A DNA stretch of 64,000 bases, taken from assembly GCA_013368375.1 (NCBI GenBank), contig JAACJP010000058.1, positions 62,001 to 126,000 on the forward strand, in the 5' to 3' direction. The notes beneath the pieces are model-generated. The model searched no databases. It was not told the origin of the DNA and saw nothing but the letters and a program-made list of their open reading frames with translations. Position 1 is the stretch's first letter. Each line of letters opens with the position of its first letter. The stretch is from Tricholomella constricta. Lineage: Eukaryota > Basidiomycota > Agaricomycetes > Agaricales > Lyophyllaceae. Made by a program: the position numbers and the translations under genes. Below are positions 22,861-34,602 of the stretch, piece by piece.

Positions 22861-25800
22861 TGACAGTGGCCCTCCAGTATGTACTTAAGTAGGTGTGCAC
22901 TGCGTCATCACTCTATTATAGGGCGCGGACGCACAGACGAGGACTACTGCTATAAATATCATATATATGCAGAACGTGTACGACTCAAAAAGAAAAAAGA
23001 TTCGCAAGTTACGGTAATCCGAGCAACGTGTCAGTCACCCATTGGACGTAAGATGAGACTGGGGGGCGGGGGCAAGGGAGAAATAAGTCTCATGAAGGTC
23101 CGGGGGCAGGTGGTTACTTTTGTAAAGATTGTAAGATTGTTAGATTGGGGCACCGGACGGGAGTGTCGGGGGATGGAGGCGAGGTCTCACCGATTACCGA
23201 GCCTCGCTGTCTGATTCAGACTCGAGGTGTTGTTTTCTGGCAGTGCTAGCGTGCTTGCTTGACGGGCGTAATGCGACTACGACTCCACCTCGTATATATA
23301 CGTACTTGTCGTGGTAGTAATAACAGCAGCAGTACTTGTAGTTGTAGTTGTAATAACGGTACTAGCGCAAGGCCTCTCGCGCACGCGGAAGCAAACGACG
23401 TCGACATCGGGATTTGAATCCGTCGTCGTCATTGGGGGGCAGGTCTTACTTTCTCCAGGTTCGAGTCTGTTCTATTTTTACACTCGCGTGTGCCATATAT
23501 AGAGCCAGCTGGTGGAGGGCTTCGCTGCAAAAACTGGCTGTGGACGGCGGACGCGACACGCGTCGGGAGATGAGCGCTGGACGGCGAGGGCAAGCGCGTT
23601 CGAGGGTCTCGCGGCGCGAGACGACGCGTCTTGGACGCGTGGTGGTGACTAGTCGCGACGTGGCGTGTCTTGGATGTCTCAGCTCGCATGCGAGATGAAC
23701 CACCACCACGTAAATAGAAAAGGAGGGTTCTTGTGCTTTTTCCAGACTGCGAGAGTTACGGGCAAGGAAGGAAGCTGAGAAGATGAAGAAGATGGTAAGT
23801 GACAAAGGATCCAGAGAAGAAGAAAATTTTAGAAATGGTTGTCTTGTGAGGTTTCGAAGTTGTTGTGCTTGTTGTGTGTTCGTCGACGTCGCTTTGTCGT
23901 CACGGTGTTGTGTTGTGTTCAATGTTGCATGATGATGTACCCCATACCCGACAGGATGCCTACAACGGCGTTCGTGCGTGCAAGAACGATTTAGTGATGC
24001 AAGCAAGGAAAGACGACAAGTTTCTGATTCGAATTTTCCAGTTAGCGTTCGGTTGTGTTCTGTGCAAGCCGTCCTTCATAACTTATTAATGAAAACTAGT
24101 ACTATCCGAATACAGATCCAATGACGTTGTTCTCGAGATTGGGATGGTGGACGCGTTGTTAATTACTGCACAGGGTCACAGGATCGCCGGTGCATGGATG
24201 GATCCGGGGTGGAAGGGCTCGTACTCGACACAAGACGGAATGGATCAAGCAGAGCCGCCCCGTGATCCATCGATGGCACAAGAAGAGTCATTTATCTTTC
24301 ATCGATGGACAGGCGGCTTTTCACATGAGCAGAAAACAAAAAAGAAAACGTCTCGCGGCTGCGGACGGATTAGACGGAACTTGCGCAGATGGGCGCTCGA
24401 TAAGATGCATCGATGGATCTTGGGATGCCTGCAGCTGCAAGCTGGAGGCGATTCGTTCGTAGTAGAAATTCCGGAAATCGACAGTGTCATTCCCAGACGG
24501 AGCACAGCACAGTAGAAAGAATGCCAGGCCCACACCACACCACACCACCAGTGGCCACATGAATCGGAATTCCCAGATGTTCCATGAGCCGGGTCAGTTT
24601 GCAAACCCACACGAGAAAAATCCATCTTGGTCGTATCGCCTCCAGCTGCGGGGACGCAGGTGATGGGCGAGGCACAAGTACCAAAAACAGAGAAGGATGG
24701 TGGGTGCCATGTAGCCCAAGGCGGTACGCTCTGGGATTGACATCAGCAAATTGGCCTGAGTCTTGCAAGGGCTCTGTGGCTTACTTAAATAGCCTTACAA
24801 ACAGTATAATTGATCAAAATCTGCTCACAATCTTCAAAATCTAATAAAGGTGATTATGGCTGGATAGCAGTCCTTATGATCTGAGCGCAATTTGACTACA
24901 ACCATGGTAACAAATGCTGAACCTTGCAATATATGCAACCATTGTAGACCTTATTGTCGGATACAAGGGGAATATGACCATATCACAACAGCCTACAGAA
25001 CAGGTAACTTTTCCTTCTGACCCTCGACTCAATTCATTGCTTGAACCGTGCGATGTAGCATGAAAAATAAATTTAAATATCGAAAATAATAAATACATGT
25101 GGAGAACTATGAACTAGAAACTGGCCGTAAATTTCAACGACAGATGGGAAAAGGGGGAGCCGAGGTTGGTTATAGCCTATAATTCTGAATACTCATTAGT
25201 TGTCCACAGCACAGATATGGGAGGAGTTACTTACTGTATTTCAGAAACAGTCAGAGACCTAAACACGGAGGGAACCGGTCAACGGACATGATAATAGCAA
25301 ACAGGAGGAAGGGGACAAATGGGGTGGAGGTGACAAGACAAAAGAGGTGCCTGTGCCCAACATAGGGTGCCCACAGACTAGGCAGTGGTACATACACCAC
25401 AGGCATCCGAGGAGAACATCCTCCACAAACATCATTGCACCGAGCTCGGGGGGGAAGTCAAAGTGCGACGGGAAACGGGCAAAATTTGTGACGTGGCAGA
25501 TAGGGTAGAATTTAAGCGGAGCTTAAAATAACTTGAGGGAAATTTCGATTGCCCCGTTGACAGTCCACTCTCTGAATTCGATATGTTTCGTTGAAAGGAT
25601 TGGTTTCCCTAGCTCATTCTTTGTCACTGGGACTTTAGAGGCCTTTTAAAATGATGTTTCCGAAAATGCTGTCATATGGTCAATTCACAATTGAAGTATG
25701 GCTGACTGCAACCCGATCACAATCACCACAATAAGTTGCACAGATTGCAATCGCACTGCAATCTCTGCAAGTGATTTGAACACCAATATAAGCCGATTAC

Positions 25801-28300
25801 CGTTTCTAGAAATATTGTGACTGTCACAATTGCTCAAAATGGATTACCTACGGCTGGTTTTTTTGCTGATGTTCCGCAGGGAGGCAAGGTGGGGAAGTAT
25901 GCCGCGCCATTCTCTTGATTCCGCCTGTCAGCTGCCCCCCCCCCCCCCCCGAAGTGCTTCCCTTCTCGCCGTCACCCAGTCGAACGCCAGGATTCGCACA
26001 GGAATGAACACCGGTAAGATCCCCATTCATCGCTGCGCCTATAGGGCGTCGTTCCCAAGTGTCCACCCCGACTCGTGTGTTCAGCGTGGGGGGAGGGGAG
26101 AAGGGGGTGTTACGAGTGCAGGGCCGCACGCACTGCCCCGAACTCGCCTTTCGCCCTTCTCGAATATGTGGGATGCGATGCCAGGTCAGATGGGCGCCTG
26201 CAGCTGGAGGCTGTGGACACGAGGTGGAGGGAGGCGCGCCAGGAGGGCTGAGGGAAGCCTCGAAGAAGCAGGAAAGGTGGCATGATGTGCTGACATTGTG
26301 AGTATTTTGAGCTGCTTGCGGTGTGGTGAGGCGGCCTTGAGGCTCGCACGAGGTGGTGGTTCCGCGATTGGTTGGGGAGACCCTTCCATGTTCTGGACAT
26401 GGCGATCCCAGTGATGCGCTGTCGCGATTAGATGCCGCACTTATCAAGTCGTGGCTCCCGGCGACCCTGGGAGGCTGGACATTTTGGACGTGTATCCATT
26501 CAGTGGTTGGGTCAGATGATGCTGCTTGATTGTGTGTAAACTACAAGTTGGGGCAGAAAATAGGCCTGCGTCGGTGTCCTAGGCCCGATGTGGGTACATG
26601 CTCGATGACAACAAGGACCGTCAGAAAACAGACAATCTGTCAGTTGTCGGTCGGTTCAAGGTGGTGAGGCTTGCAGGGCTGAAATCGCGTGCACTAGTTT
26701 ACTCTGTCTAGGAATGTTAGGTTTCCTCGACCATGCACCAATCTTCTCCGTTCCATATTCCCATGTCCGAGCCTTGAGGTGGCTATTCTGATGAATTGTC
26801 TCCGGTAGATAGATTTTGCATGTCAGACAAACTAGTGTGAGGCGAATGTGCTCCATGACTACATTCCTGTATTGTCCAATAGTCTCATATCGACGTAGAT
26901 CTGAGCCTCACACAACCCATCAAGAATATCAGACAGAGAGCGGATATGAAGAGACGGACGACCAAAGGTGGGAAAACGCGCGTGAAGATTAGGTGATGCC
27001 ATGAGCAATGCACAATATGTAACCATCTGACCACGAGAAACTTCGAATGCAATTCTCGCACCATAAACCATAGACAGGTGTATCAAACAACCGTGACGTT
27101 CCGGCGCGTTCGATGAGTAAAGTGGAATTCGCATCCGCCAAGGCGACCATCAGTCACTGGCACATGGCGCATGGCTGAAGGTAAGCTGTAACTGTAACCA
27201 AGGTCCAAGTTCAACCTTCAGTATGACACCAACTGATGAGCGTCCATGGTAGACCAAAATCGATGAGCTGCTTCGATCACAAAGTACAGTCATATTGAGA
27301 ACCAACGCACAACCACCTAATCCGAGCTTACTTGCTTCGTTCGCATTCAACGGCGCTGACAAACACGGATTCTTCAGGTCCTCAACGAAAGACTGGATCC
27401 ATTTTACAATGAGTATGAGTTGTTTCAAACTTTGTAGTGGCCATAGATAGAAATACTAACCAGTTAATGACAAAAGGCCGTTCTTTCCACGTGTATAGTC
27501 GAAGAAGCAGTTATGAAGTTCTTTCAGCACCAGGAAATCGGGCTTGCTAATCGCGATTACGAGGATAGACCGTCATGAGATATATTCTTCAAGATATATA
27601 GATCTCCTAGCTGGGTATCGAATATTCGAGCATAGTACTAGGCTCCATTGCCGTGGACGACGGATAACAGGAGAATAACTTTGGCCAACACTGAGGACCC
27701 AAGATAATCCAGAAAAGAAGACGGAAGGCCTTCTGATCCCATCCCGTCTTCATGACGATGCGCGAGGATCCCGGGGAAGGATATCCAAGAGCAAAGGGGT
27801 ATTCGCCGAGTTGTCTACGCCATCATGGCAAGAAGGCTTGCGAACACTTGAGACATCCCGGTAGCATCCGCCATCCAAAGGATCAAGACATCGGTCAAGA
27901 AACCTTCCCGACAAGTGCCAAAGGGAAGGTCAAGCCAGCTCAGCCGCAGTCCACGGAGCCTGAGCTGTCTTCGAAGCAGAGTTGGTGATCCAGTTGTTTT
28001 GCCTGAAAGATATGTCGCAAAAATATCAAGAATTTAATGCAGGAAAAAGCATCAGAGATGGGCTAGGATAATCATCGTTCAGAACCAGGCAGTGGGCAAG
28101 AGTTGACTGTACGAGGTGACGGGGTCCGATAGCCATCCACTGCCACATGCATCCATTGATAATCACGAAAATGATACAAGTCCAAATAACTCCCAGAAAG
28201 ACACCATCAATTGTTCATCCGTCCTTTTTACAAGTCAATATCTACGTTTTTCGCGAAGGCTTCGCCCTCCACAACAGTCAATCCCTGAAGAATCTTCCTA
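22861..28300. other. Gene-poor region, 5.4 kb
   Basis: No gene is supported. A run of 16 C lies at 25935-25950 and a short CCACA repeat near 24530-24550. The segment 24780-25830 is A/T-rich relative to its surroundings and could be an old mobile element, but I found no terminal repeats. Minus-strand frames at 26859-27134 and 27150-27428 have protein-like composition but no recognisable family. Confidence 0.35.
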
Positions 28301-28800
28301 TCAAAGATGAATCACCCAGTAAGGCTTTTCAACTATAAATATTCCAGCGTACTCTATCCAATTAGTAACAGCGACTCGGAGCGCCAGTATAGTCAGAGCC
28401 TGATCATAAAGATGTGTGCTATCGGCAATTCGAAGAATTATCTGCCTACGCATATCTTTAGGAGCTACATCTTTGAACTCGGTACGAAGCTTACCCACAA
28501 GCACTTTCTTTCGGTATCCCATCGCTACTACATCCTCACTGAACGGCGCGACGTTCCGTATTTTCTTCCGACTAAACTGCCACCCGAGTCAGCCCACTTC
28601 TATTCCTGGACTGACATATGGCTATCGGGCTTCGACCATTGGATCCTGATCCCGATATATTGTTTTAGGGAGACTTCTTCACAGAGAGATAATTCAGTAT
28701 GGTCACCGTCGTTGTGTGTAAGCCACAGACGCCCCATTGGTTGGGCGCCTGCCACCGTTGGTGAGTTCTCTTCCTTCTCCTTCATACGGTAGCATCTCAC
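28301..28800 (-). other. Possible remnant of an unknown gene
   Basis: Two adjacent minus-strand frames, 28800-28600 and 28522-28301, have amino-acid composition like real protein, for example LRTEFKDVAPKDMRRQI followed by ILRIADSTHLYDQALTI. They lie in related positions but need a junction or a frame change to join. I do not recognise the family. They may be exons of a real gene or a decayed copy. Confidence 0.25.
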
Positions 28801-29500
28801 CCGCGATGACAGCGGAGAGCTGGCACCGCTATGTCAATGACGAAGAAGGACATCAGGGAAGCTCTATGATAACGCCTGCCGACTCTTGAGAATGTGCTCA
28901 GACTAGGCCTGAAACACAAAACAACTCACCCACACTTTCGCAGAAGGGCCTTCAAAGCCTCAAGTGGAAACTTACGTCTGTTCGAGTCCGTTTAGCGGGA
29001 AGGCAAGCTCAATTCACCTTTCTTGGCGCAGAGCTTCCGACATTCTCTTCCTGGCCGACTTAACTGATCAGCCTTTTCAGGAGCTGTCTTTCGTAGGCCG
29101 TTTCTCCGAGCGTTTGGCACCTCCGAGCTTCGAAGATTCTTGAACCTGTCGCCAGTACTTGTTAAGTTACCGGCTTGGGCGTTTGTCAGGATAAAAATAC
29201 TCTGGAGCTCGTCAAACAATTTCCTGATTTTCCCTTACCTGGCCCATTGGGGTTCGACCCTTGCAGACTGTACTTGTGGCTACATGTACTTAGGAGGTAT
29301 GTTATTTGGTGCCATGATGCTACCTTTGCACCATTTCATGTTCTCTGACATCGCGGGGGAGGAACTATCACAAAGTCCTCTTCACAGAAACAAGCATGAC
29401 ATAGACGCACATACACTGGAGGTCCGGCAACACCCAGATAGCCTCAAGGTTTGAACCTCCAGGTCACGGTTGCCTGTCCGTCCTTCTACCTACCCTTACC
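28801..29500. other. Intergenic, 5' flank of the G-domain gene
   Basis: About 0.7 kb with no supported gene. The plus-strand frame at 29140-29454 has hydrophobic stretches but no family motif. Confidence 0.35.
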
Positions 29501-32244
29501 ATGACTTACCTCAATCCCAACAAAGCAGTCCAAATTTCGAGTGCGTTGTGTTATCACTGTTGTCATTTTGAGATGGTTCATCTCCCATCGACTCGCAGGC
29601 ATCACTATCCAAGTTGAGAAAGAAACTGAGAGAGTCGGCTTGTCCGTCGATGGTCAGGATATTACTACGGTACAATGGGAGATCGAAGGAAAGTTCAAGC
29701 GTCGCGCCCCATTCAATCCACCGATGTATGATGTTCCTTTGCACTCTGTACATCAGTGCACATCTGTTATCTAATTGCTGGAGCTCAGAGAGTTGTGGCC
29801 ATCCCAAAAGTTCACCATTCGCGTGTATTCGCAAACGAGCCGGGTGTTCAAGTATTTCTTTTCTAAACACAAACTGAACGTCAGCGCAAAAGACTTGCTG
29901 GAACAGCCTGAGCAAGAAGGCCGAAAAGGTTTAATATCTGCGCCATAGGACCTTGTCAGTATCATATACTCCTCCTCCTCCATCCACATAATTGTGTAAT
30001 TGTCTTACCATCATCTTCCAGAAAGGCGCAAGGTTTCGGGTACAGTGGAGGTCACAATGATCTTCATGACGCCAGTAAGCTCTCTCCCCCCTTCGGCACA
30101 GGAGAATGCTCCACTTCGACCTACGACTGCGGATATACTCTATGCTTGTCCTCGGTTAGTTCTACAGCTGCATCGCAATTTTTAACCTCTGTATTGAACC
30201 AGACCTTCATCCAACATTCACACAGGTTCAGAATTCTGGTTATCGGCAGGGTAGAATCCATTACTCGCTCTAGTGTGAATGAACGATGACCTCAATGCCC
30301 CATAGACAGGCGTAGGTAAATCTGCTCTCATCAACGAGGCGTTTGGAGTAAGCGAAGGGGTGTGTCCTCTGATTCAATTATATGTTCGCTCTAATTTAGC
30401 TGACGGAACCTTTGCGAAGTCTGTCGAGCACGATAAGCGAGGAAAAGCCGATATAGACAAGGAGATCCTATCGCGCGCAAATGACAGGTTTGTCCTGCAT
30501 GATAGCTTGGGGTTTGAACCTGGAGAGGGGGCGAACTTGGATACTGTTCTGGCCTTCATCAAAGGGAGGAATAGGATGAGGGAGGTGAAGGATAAACTGC
30601 ATGCGATTTGGTACGAGCTTCCTGCGACATCATAGCTTCCGCGTATCGTTAGACAACTTTCGCAGGCTTTGCTTTGAGATCCCGGTTGCCGGTTCTCGCG
30701 TGGTCGAGAAGGGAACTGAGCTTTTATTGAAAGAGAAAATGGAGGGTCGTCTCGGGGACAGTAAGTACACCCCTTAACGCAAGTTACGCTTTTAGTTCAG
30801 TGTGCCATTGATCATAGTTCCTATCATTGCTGTCTTCACAAAATACGACAAACTTGTGGCCAAGGTTCGCATACCAGATCTTCAAGCCAAAGGTCCAGGC
30901 TCGGCATCGACGAATAAACCCAGCGCCGAGCATGTCGCGAAGACTGCAGATGCAGTGCTGCAGGAACTTTGTATCGCGCCATTTCAGGAATGTCTGAACA
31001 ATATACAGCCGGCACTATCCCATGCCAGTGTGAACAATACTCAAAAAGTACTCCATGTCATTGTCTCAAGTGTGTTTGCTCTTCCGATGGCAATTCACGA
31101 TGATATACTTATGATTTAAAACCACATCCCTCAGCCAAACCGAAATACAGATCAACCTTGGATAATTTGATCCAATTGACACAAAACCTCGTCATCGACT
31201 ATTTCAATGAAGCAGGGATTGTGGTGGGTATAGCGCAAAGGCTGAATCGCGATGTCAAAACAACAACATCGATCAAGTGAGTTATTTACTTTTTTTGCTA
31301 TAATAGTGCGTTGACCGTGTTTCATAGGGTTGGCAAGGGGAGTAAGTAGAGATGTCCTTGGGCATGATTCTACAACTCAACAGGCCTGCAGAGTACTGGA
31401 TGAGCTTAGGCACTACTCTCGATTTTCCAGGCAAGACATTCGAAGAATGCCTACGGGTGCTTCATGATGACATCGTCAACGTGTGGAGTTTTATGGACGA
31501 TTACCAGGTTAATTCTTCCTGTCATGCAGGTTTCTGTACCTCGGCTGAGTTTACACAATAGTATTTATACTGCCAGGAGTTTCGAAAGATCATCTACAAG
31601 TTCGTTGACATTCGACCGAAACCAGAAGGTGATTCATATGCCAATGGTGCATTGTAAGTGTTCTGCAGAGGCAGCTGGGACATTATGTCTAATTCAAGGA
31701 ATTTAGTATGTGCGGGCGTCTCTCTTTGGAACACTCACTTCCGTCCTGATGACACTGGCAAGCCCTGCAGCCCCAATTGTTTTACCGATAGCTGCCGCTA
31801 TGGTTCTCGCCGCCTGGCTTCACGACGTATATACCGCATCGTAAGAGATCTGTCGGGTCCTCTATAATATCAGGTGGCTGCATATTGCCATCTTCCAGAC
31901 GCGAAGCTTTGCAGCGCCTCATGCTGTACATCATCCAGCTCACTCTCATCATGCAAATCATCTTCTGGCTCTGTGATATGCAGGAATCGGGTCACCAGAA
32001 GCCTCTTACACGTCGCATCATCAAGCCTGCCTGCGAAATTTATGACGAGACCCCGCAAAGCAACCAGCTCCGACTCGAAATCGAGAAGTACGCGAGGGGG
32101 GCGAACCTGTTGAATCGTAAAACGACGTTTGAGAGAACTGAGCAATTGATCAACAAGTTCCGCATCAGTCCTGAGGCTGAGGAGGAGCAGAAGGCGCCGG
32201 TGGAGAAGGATAATTTCTTCTTGGCAGATGGCGAAGGATGGTAG
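29501..32244 (+). CDS. G-domain (P-loop GTPase) protein of a basidiomycete family
   Basis: About fifteen exons: 29501-29540, 29599-29732, 29784-29928, 30022-30154, 30226-30250, 30306-30359, 30420-30610, 30666-30760, 30818-31069, 31135-31276, 31328-31341, 31392-31507, 31577-31628 (or to 31653), 31707-31840 and 31899-32244; about 624 residues. The N-terminal part (about residues 10-140) looks C2-like (VQWEIEGKFKRRAPFNPPMY, TVEVTM). The GTPase follows: G1 IGRTGVGKSALIN, G3 FVLHDSLGFEPGE, G4 FTKYDKL. A hydrophobic segment near the C-terminus (ASPAAPIVLPIAAAMVLAAW) may be membrane-active. Such proteins are numerous in mushroom genomes; their cellular role is not established. The exon 13 to 14 junction does not keep frame with the ancestral-looking exon 14 frame, so either a junction is mis-modelled or the gene carries a one-base defect. 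The exon 7 acceptor is also uncertain. Confidence 0.75.
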
Positions 32245-32500
32245 GAAGGGTCTGAAGGGAAGTTGATACCAGTATCGCGATACACTCAACATCACTTCAC
32301 TTTACCAGATGTATGACTCAGTGCCTTCACAGAATGTTTAAAAGATACTTACGGGCTGATCTCGTTTGATAGACATTACTATCGGGCGTCCGATTGATAT
32401 TCACAATCAGCTCCTCAAGACATTGAATAATCGCGCGTCGAGCTTGAGTTGGATCCTAGATTCTGAACATTCATGGATTATCATCATTTGATTTGATCGC

Positions 32501-33850
32501 GAGCGCCGTTTGCGGTCCATGAGCGCTGTTTGCAGTGCCAAAAAAATCATTGACCGTCCAACGCGATCAAGCCCTGGAACAGCTTCGATTTGACGTGACC
32601 TATAAAATATGTCGCCTCTGATATTTGAGCGTGATTCTTCCAACGCAGGTCGTTGAATCTCTGACAGGACTGGTTGCCTGACTGCTTGATTCTCCCTCTT
32701 CGCCACAAACGCTCGATCCAAGATGTTGTTCAACAAAGTTCTCCTCTGCCTCGTGATGTCGTTCTCGCTAGTACTGTCGTATCCCATCACGGAGCGATCC
32801 CAACAAGAGAATGAACTTGTTGTAAGATTCGAGCTGTTTTCGCACATCTGAGTTCACGCTGATATGACTTTCATTGGCTCGCTAAGAACAACAACAGAGC
32901 TCCAACTCCAATCGTAGAGAAGGCCGAGCCGAAGGCTGTCCGAGCCGATGCGCAGAACACGGAGAGAAGCCTTAGGTTGCAGGAAGCGGTGAAAGCCAAG
33001 GCGGGAGGAGTACTGTAAGTGCATGTTTCAAAACTGACCTACAAGAGCGCTTGTTCATTACCAGGGGCCTCCGAATGCCAGTCCCAAATTTTGCAAGAAA
33101 CTAGCAGACTGCTCGTGTCCCAAGGGAGCCGACAACGCCGCTCACTCGACCTCGTGTATCAACGGGGTCTGCCAATGCGACAACCCCGTCGTGCTCTTCG
33201 TCGGTGACAAGTACCTCGAGGCTGTGAAGGCCGTGGGGAATTCGCCGATCTTGAAAGCGATTGGGCATCTTATGCAAGGTCTCGCGGACGTAAAACAGGT
33301 GGTGAGCACCATTGTGGGTGCGATGCTTGGCCCACCAGCAAAAGCAGCGCTCAAGGTGCGTGCGCGTTTTATCGCATTGTGGATTCCTATCCCCTTTCTG
33401 ACTTCAGATTAGGCGGCGTTGATGGCATTCCCGGATACAGGCCCTAGTCACATTGATCAGGCAACCAAAGGCATTTGGACGAAGGTTCTGTGATACAGCC
33501 CCCCAGAGTGTATCGTTTAGACGTTGTGCAGCTCACAGACCTGAGGGTTTGAACAGTGATATCCGAGATGCAGACCGAGCCAGCAGGTATGAATTTGATA
33601 GTATCCAGTGAATGAGGGATGTCAGTGCGACGCCCTGCACCTATGATCCAGCAGTCTTCGCATCGTCGAGGAAGCTCGGCCCCATATCAAGCATCGCAAG
33701 CAGCACAAGCCACATAACCATGTTATTCAGCGCAGCACTGAACAGTGCATGAAGACGTAGTCTGACTGGTCCCAGAACAGCAATGATGCTTGTAACTTCC
33801 TGCGCCGTCGCAAGACCGTCTAAGAGTTTGCAACGGCCTTATCAATGAAG
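32501..33850 (+). repeat. Left arm of a 1.35-kb inverted duplication
   Basis: From GAGCGCCGTTTGCGGTCCAT at 32501 onward this segment matches, in opposite orientation, 42598-41236. Similarity covers the promoter (a shared TATAAAA at 32601-32607), the whole coding region of the secreted protein and about 350 bp of 3' flank (for example GTCAGTGCGACGCC and CTTCCTGCGCC). Divergence is substantial, so the duplication is not recent. Confidence 0.85.
32723..33493 (+). CDS. Small secreted cysteine-containing protein, paralogue A
   Basis: Four exons, 32723-32821, 32887-33009, 33065-33355 and 33413-33493, encode 197 residues. The first exon gives a clear signal peptide (NKVLLCLVMSFSLVLSYP). The mature protein has a charged spacer, then a cysteine cluster CKKLADCSCPKGA-CINGVCQCDNP of six Cys, then a helical or amphipathic tail (YLEAVKAVGNSPILKAIG, VKQVVSTIVGAMLGPPAKAA) and ends GIWTKVL. 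No known domain is recognised. Its partner at 41584-42373 has the same four-exon structure. The second intron has to start at the GT of GTACTG to keep frame, although a better donor (GTAAGT) lies 5 nt downstream. A TATAAAA is 116 bp upstream of the ATG. An extracellular role is likely; the activity is unknown. Confidence 0.85.
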
Positions 33851-34602
33851 CAAACCACCTGAGTTCTTGCCTAAGCCCCACTTTCGCCAGAATCTCCTTC
33901 AACTCTGCAGCTTCTCGGGAGGGGGGGATGAGTTTGTTGTTTGGGCCAGTACACGCAACAAGAGCAAGGGGACGACATGTACGCCGCGGTTAGATCCGGT
34001 ACGGTCGCGGTGTAAGGCCAGCAAAGCTTCGAACGTGCATGCCTACGACGTCCATATGATCGAGAACGATCCTCACGACGCGTGCCGGTGAGAATGGGGT
34101 AGATATCACTGCGTAGGACTCCGGCATAGTTGGATTTGCCGGGACGTGCTGGCCGGCGAATTCAAGGTCGCGTGGCAGTGTTTGGACTTGTTGGGAGCCT
34201 GAGGCGCTGCTGACGAACGCAGGAAAAGTTTGCAGGCTTGCGTGAGCTCGCCACGGTCGACACCCACTAGGCATTGGAATATAGGCCCAAGCTCGGGAGG
34301 TAAGTCTCTTTCAAACTGCTTGATCTCTGAGAATTAAAGCAACTCAGTGGGCTACTTGTCGACCCATCGATTCAGCACACGCTCAACTGGTCTCGGCCTG
34401 AATCACACACGGAAATCAGAACGTCTGCGCTGTTTTTCTATGCCATGTACATGCGCTCATGATTTATTGAGCAGTTCGTCCATCTAGGATTCAGACGCAC
34501 CTGCACGACATACAATTGCATCGACTGGACCGTTTAAATCAGAAGGTATCTGGTCTTTCAAAACACGCCTTATCTCGTACTAAGTATATTATCCAGCATA
34601 CA
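33851..34602 (-). other. Possible degraded coding region of unknown family
   Basis: On the minus strand, pieces in different frames between about 34310 and 33850 look protein-like in series: ERDLPPELGPIFQCLVGVDR, then QVQTLPRDLEFAGQHVPANP, then GPNNKLIPPSREAAELKEIL. They cannot be joined without frame changes. I do not recognise the family. The remaining sequence to 34602 is the 5' flank of the deubiquitinase gene. Confidence 0.3.

Noticed and set aside
23380..23450. A tRNA-like T-arm near GGATTTGAATCC
   Set aside because: The stem around the loop does not pair over five bases on either strand and no acceptor stem was found. The same was true for GGGGTTCGACCC near 29250.
23446..24006. 186-codon minus-strand frame
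   Set aside because: Low-complexity composition rich in Arg, Ser and Thr with no conserved blocks; it starts and ends without any gene context.
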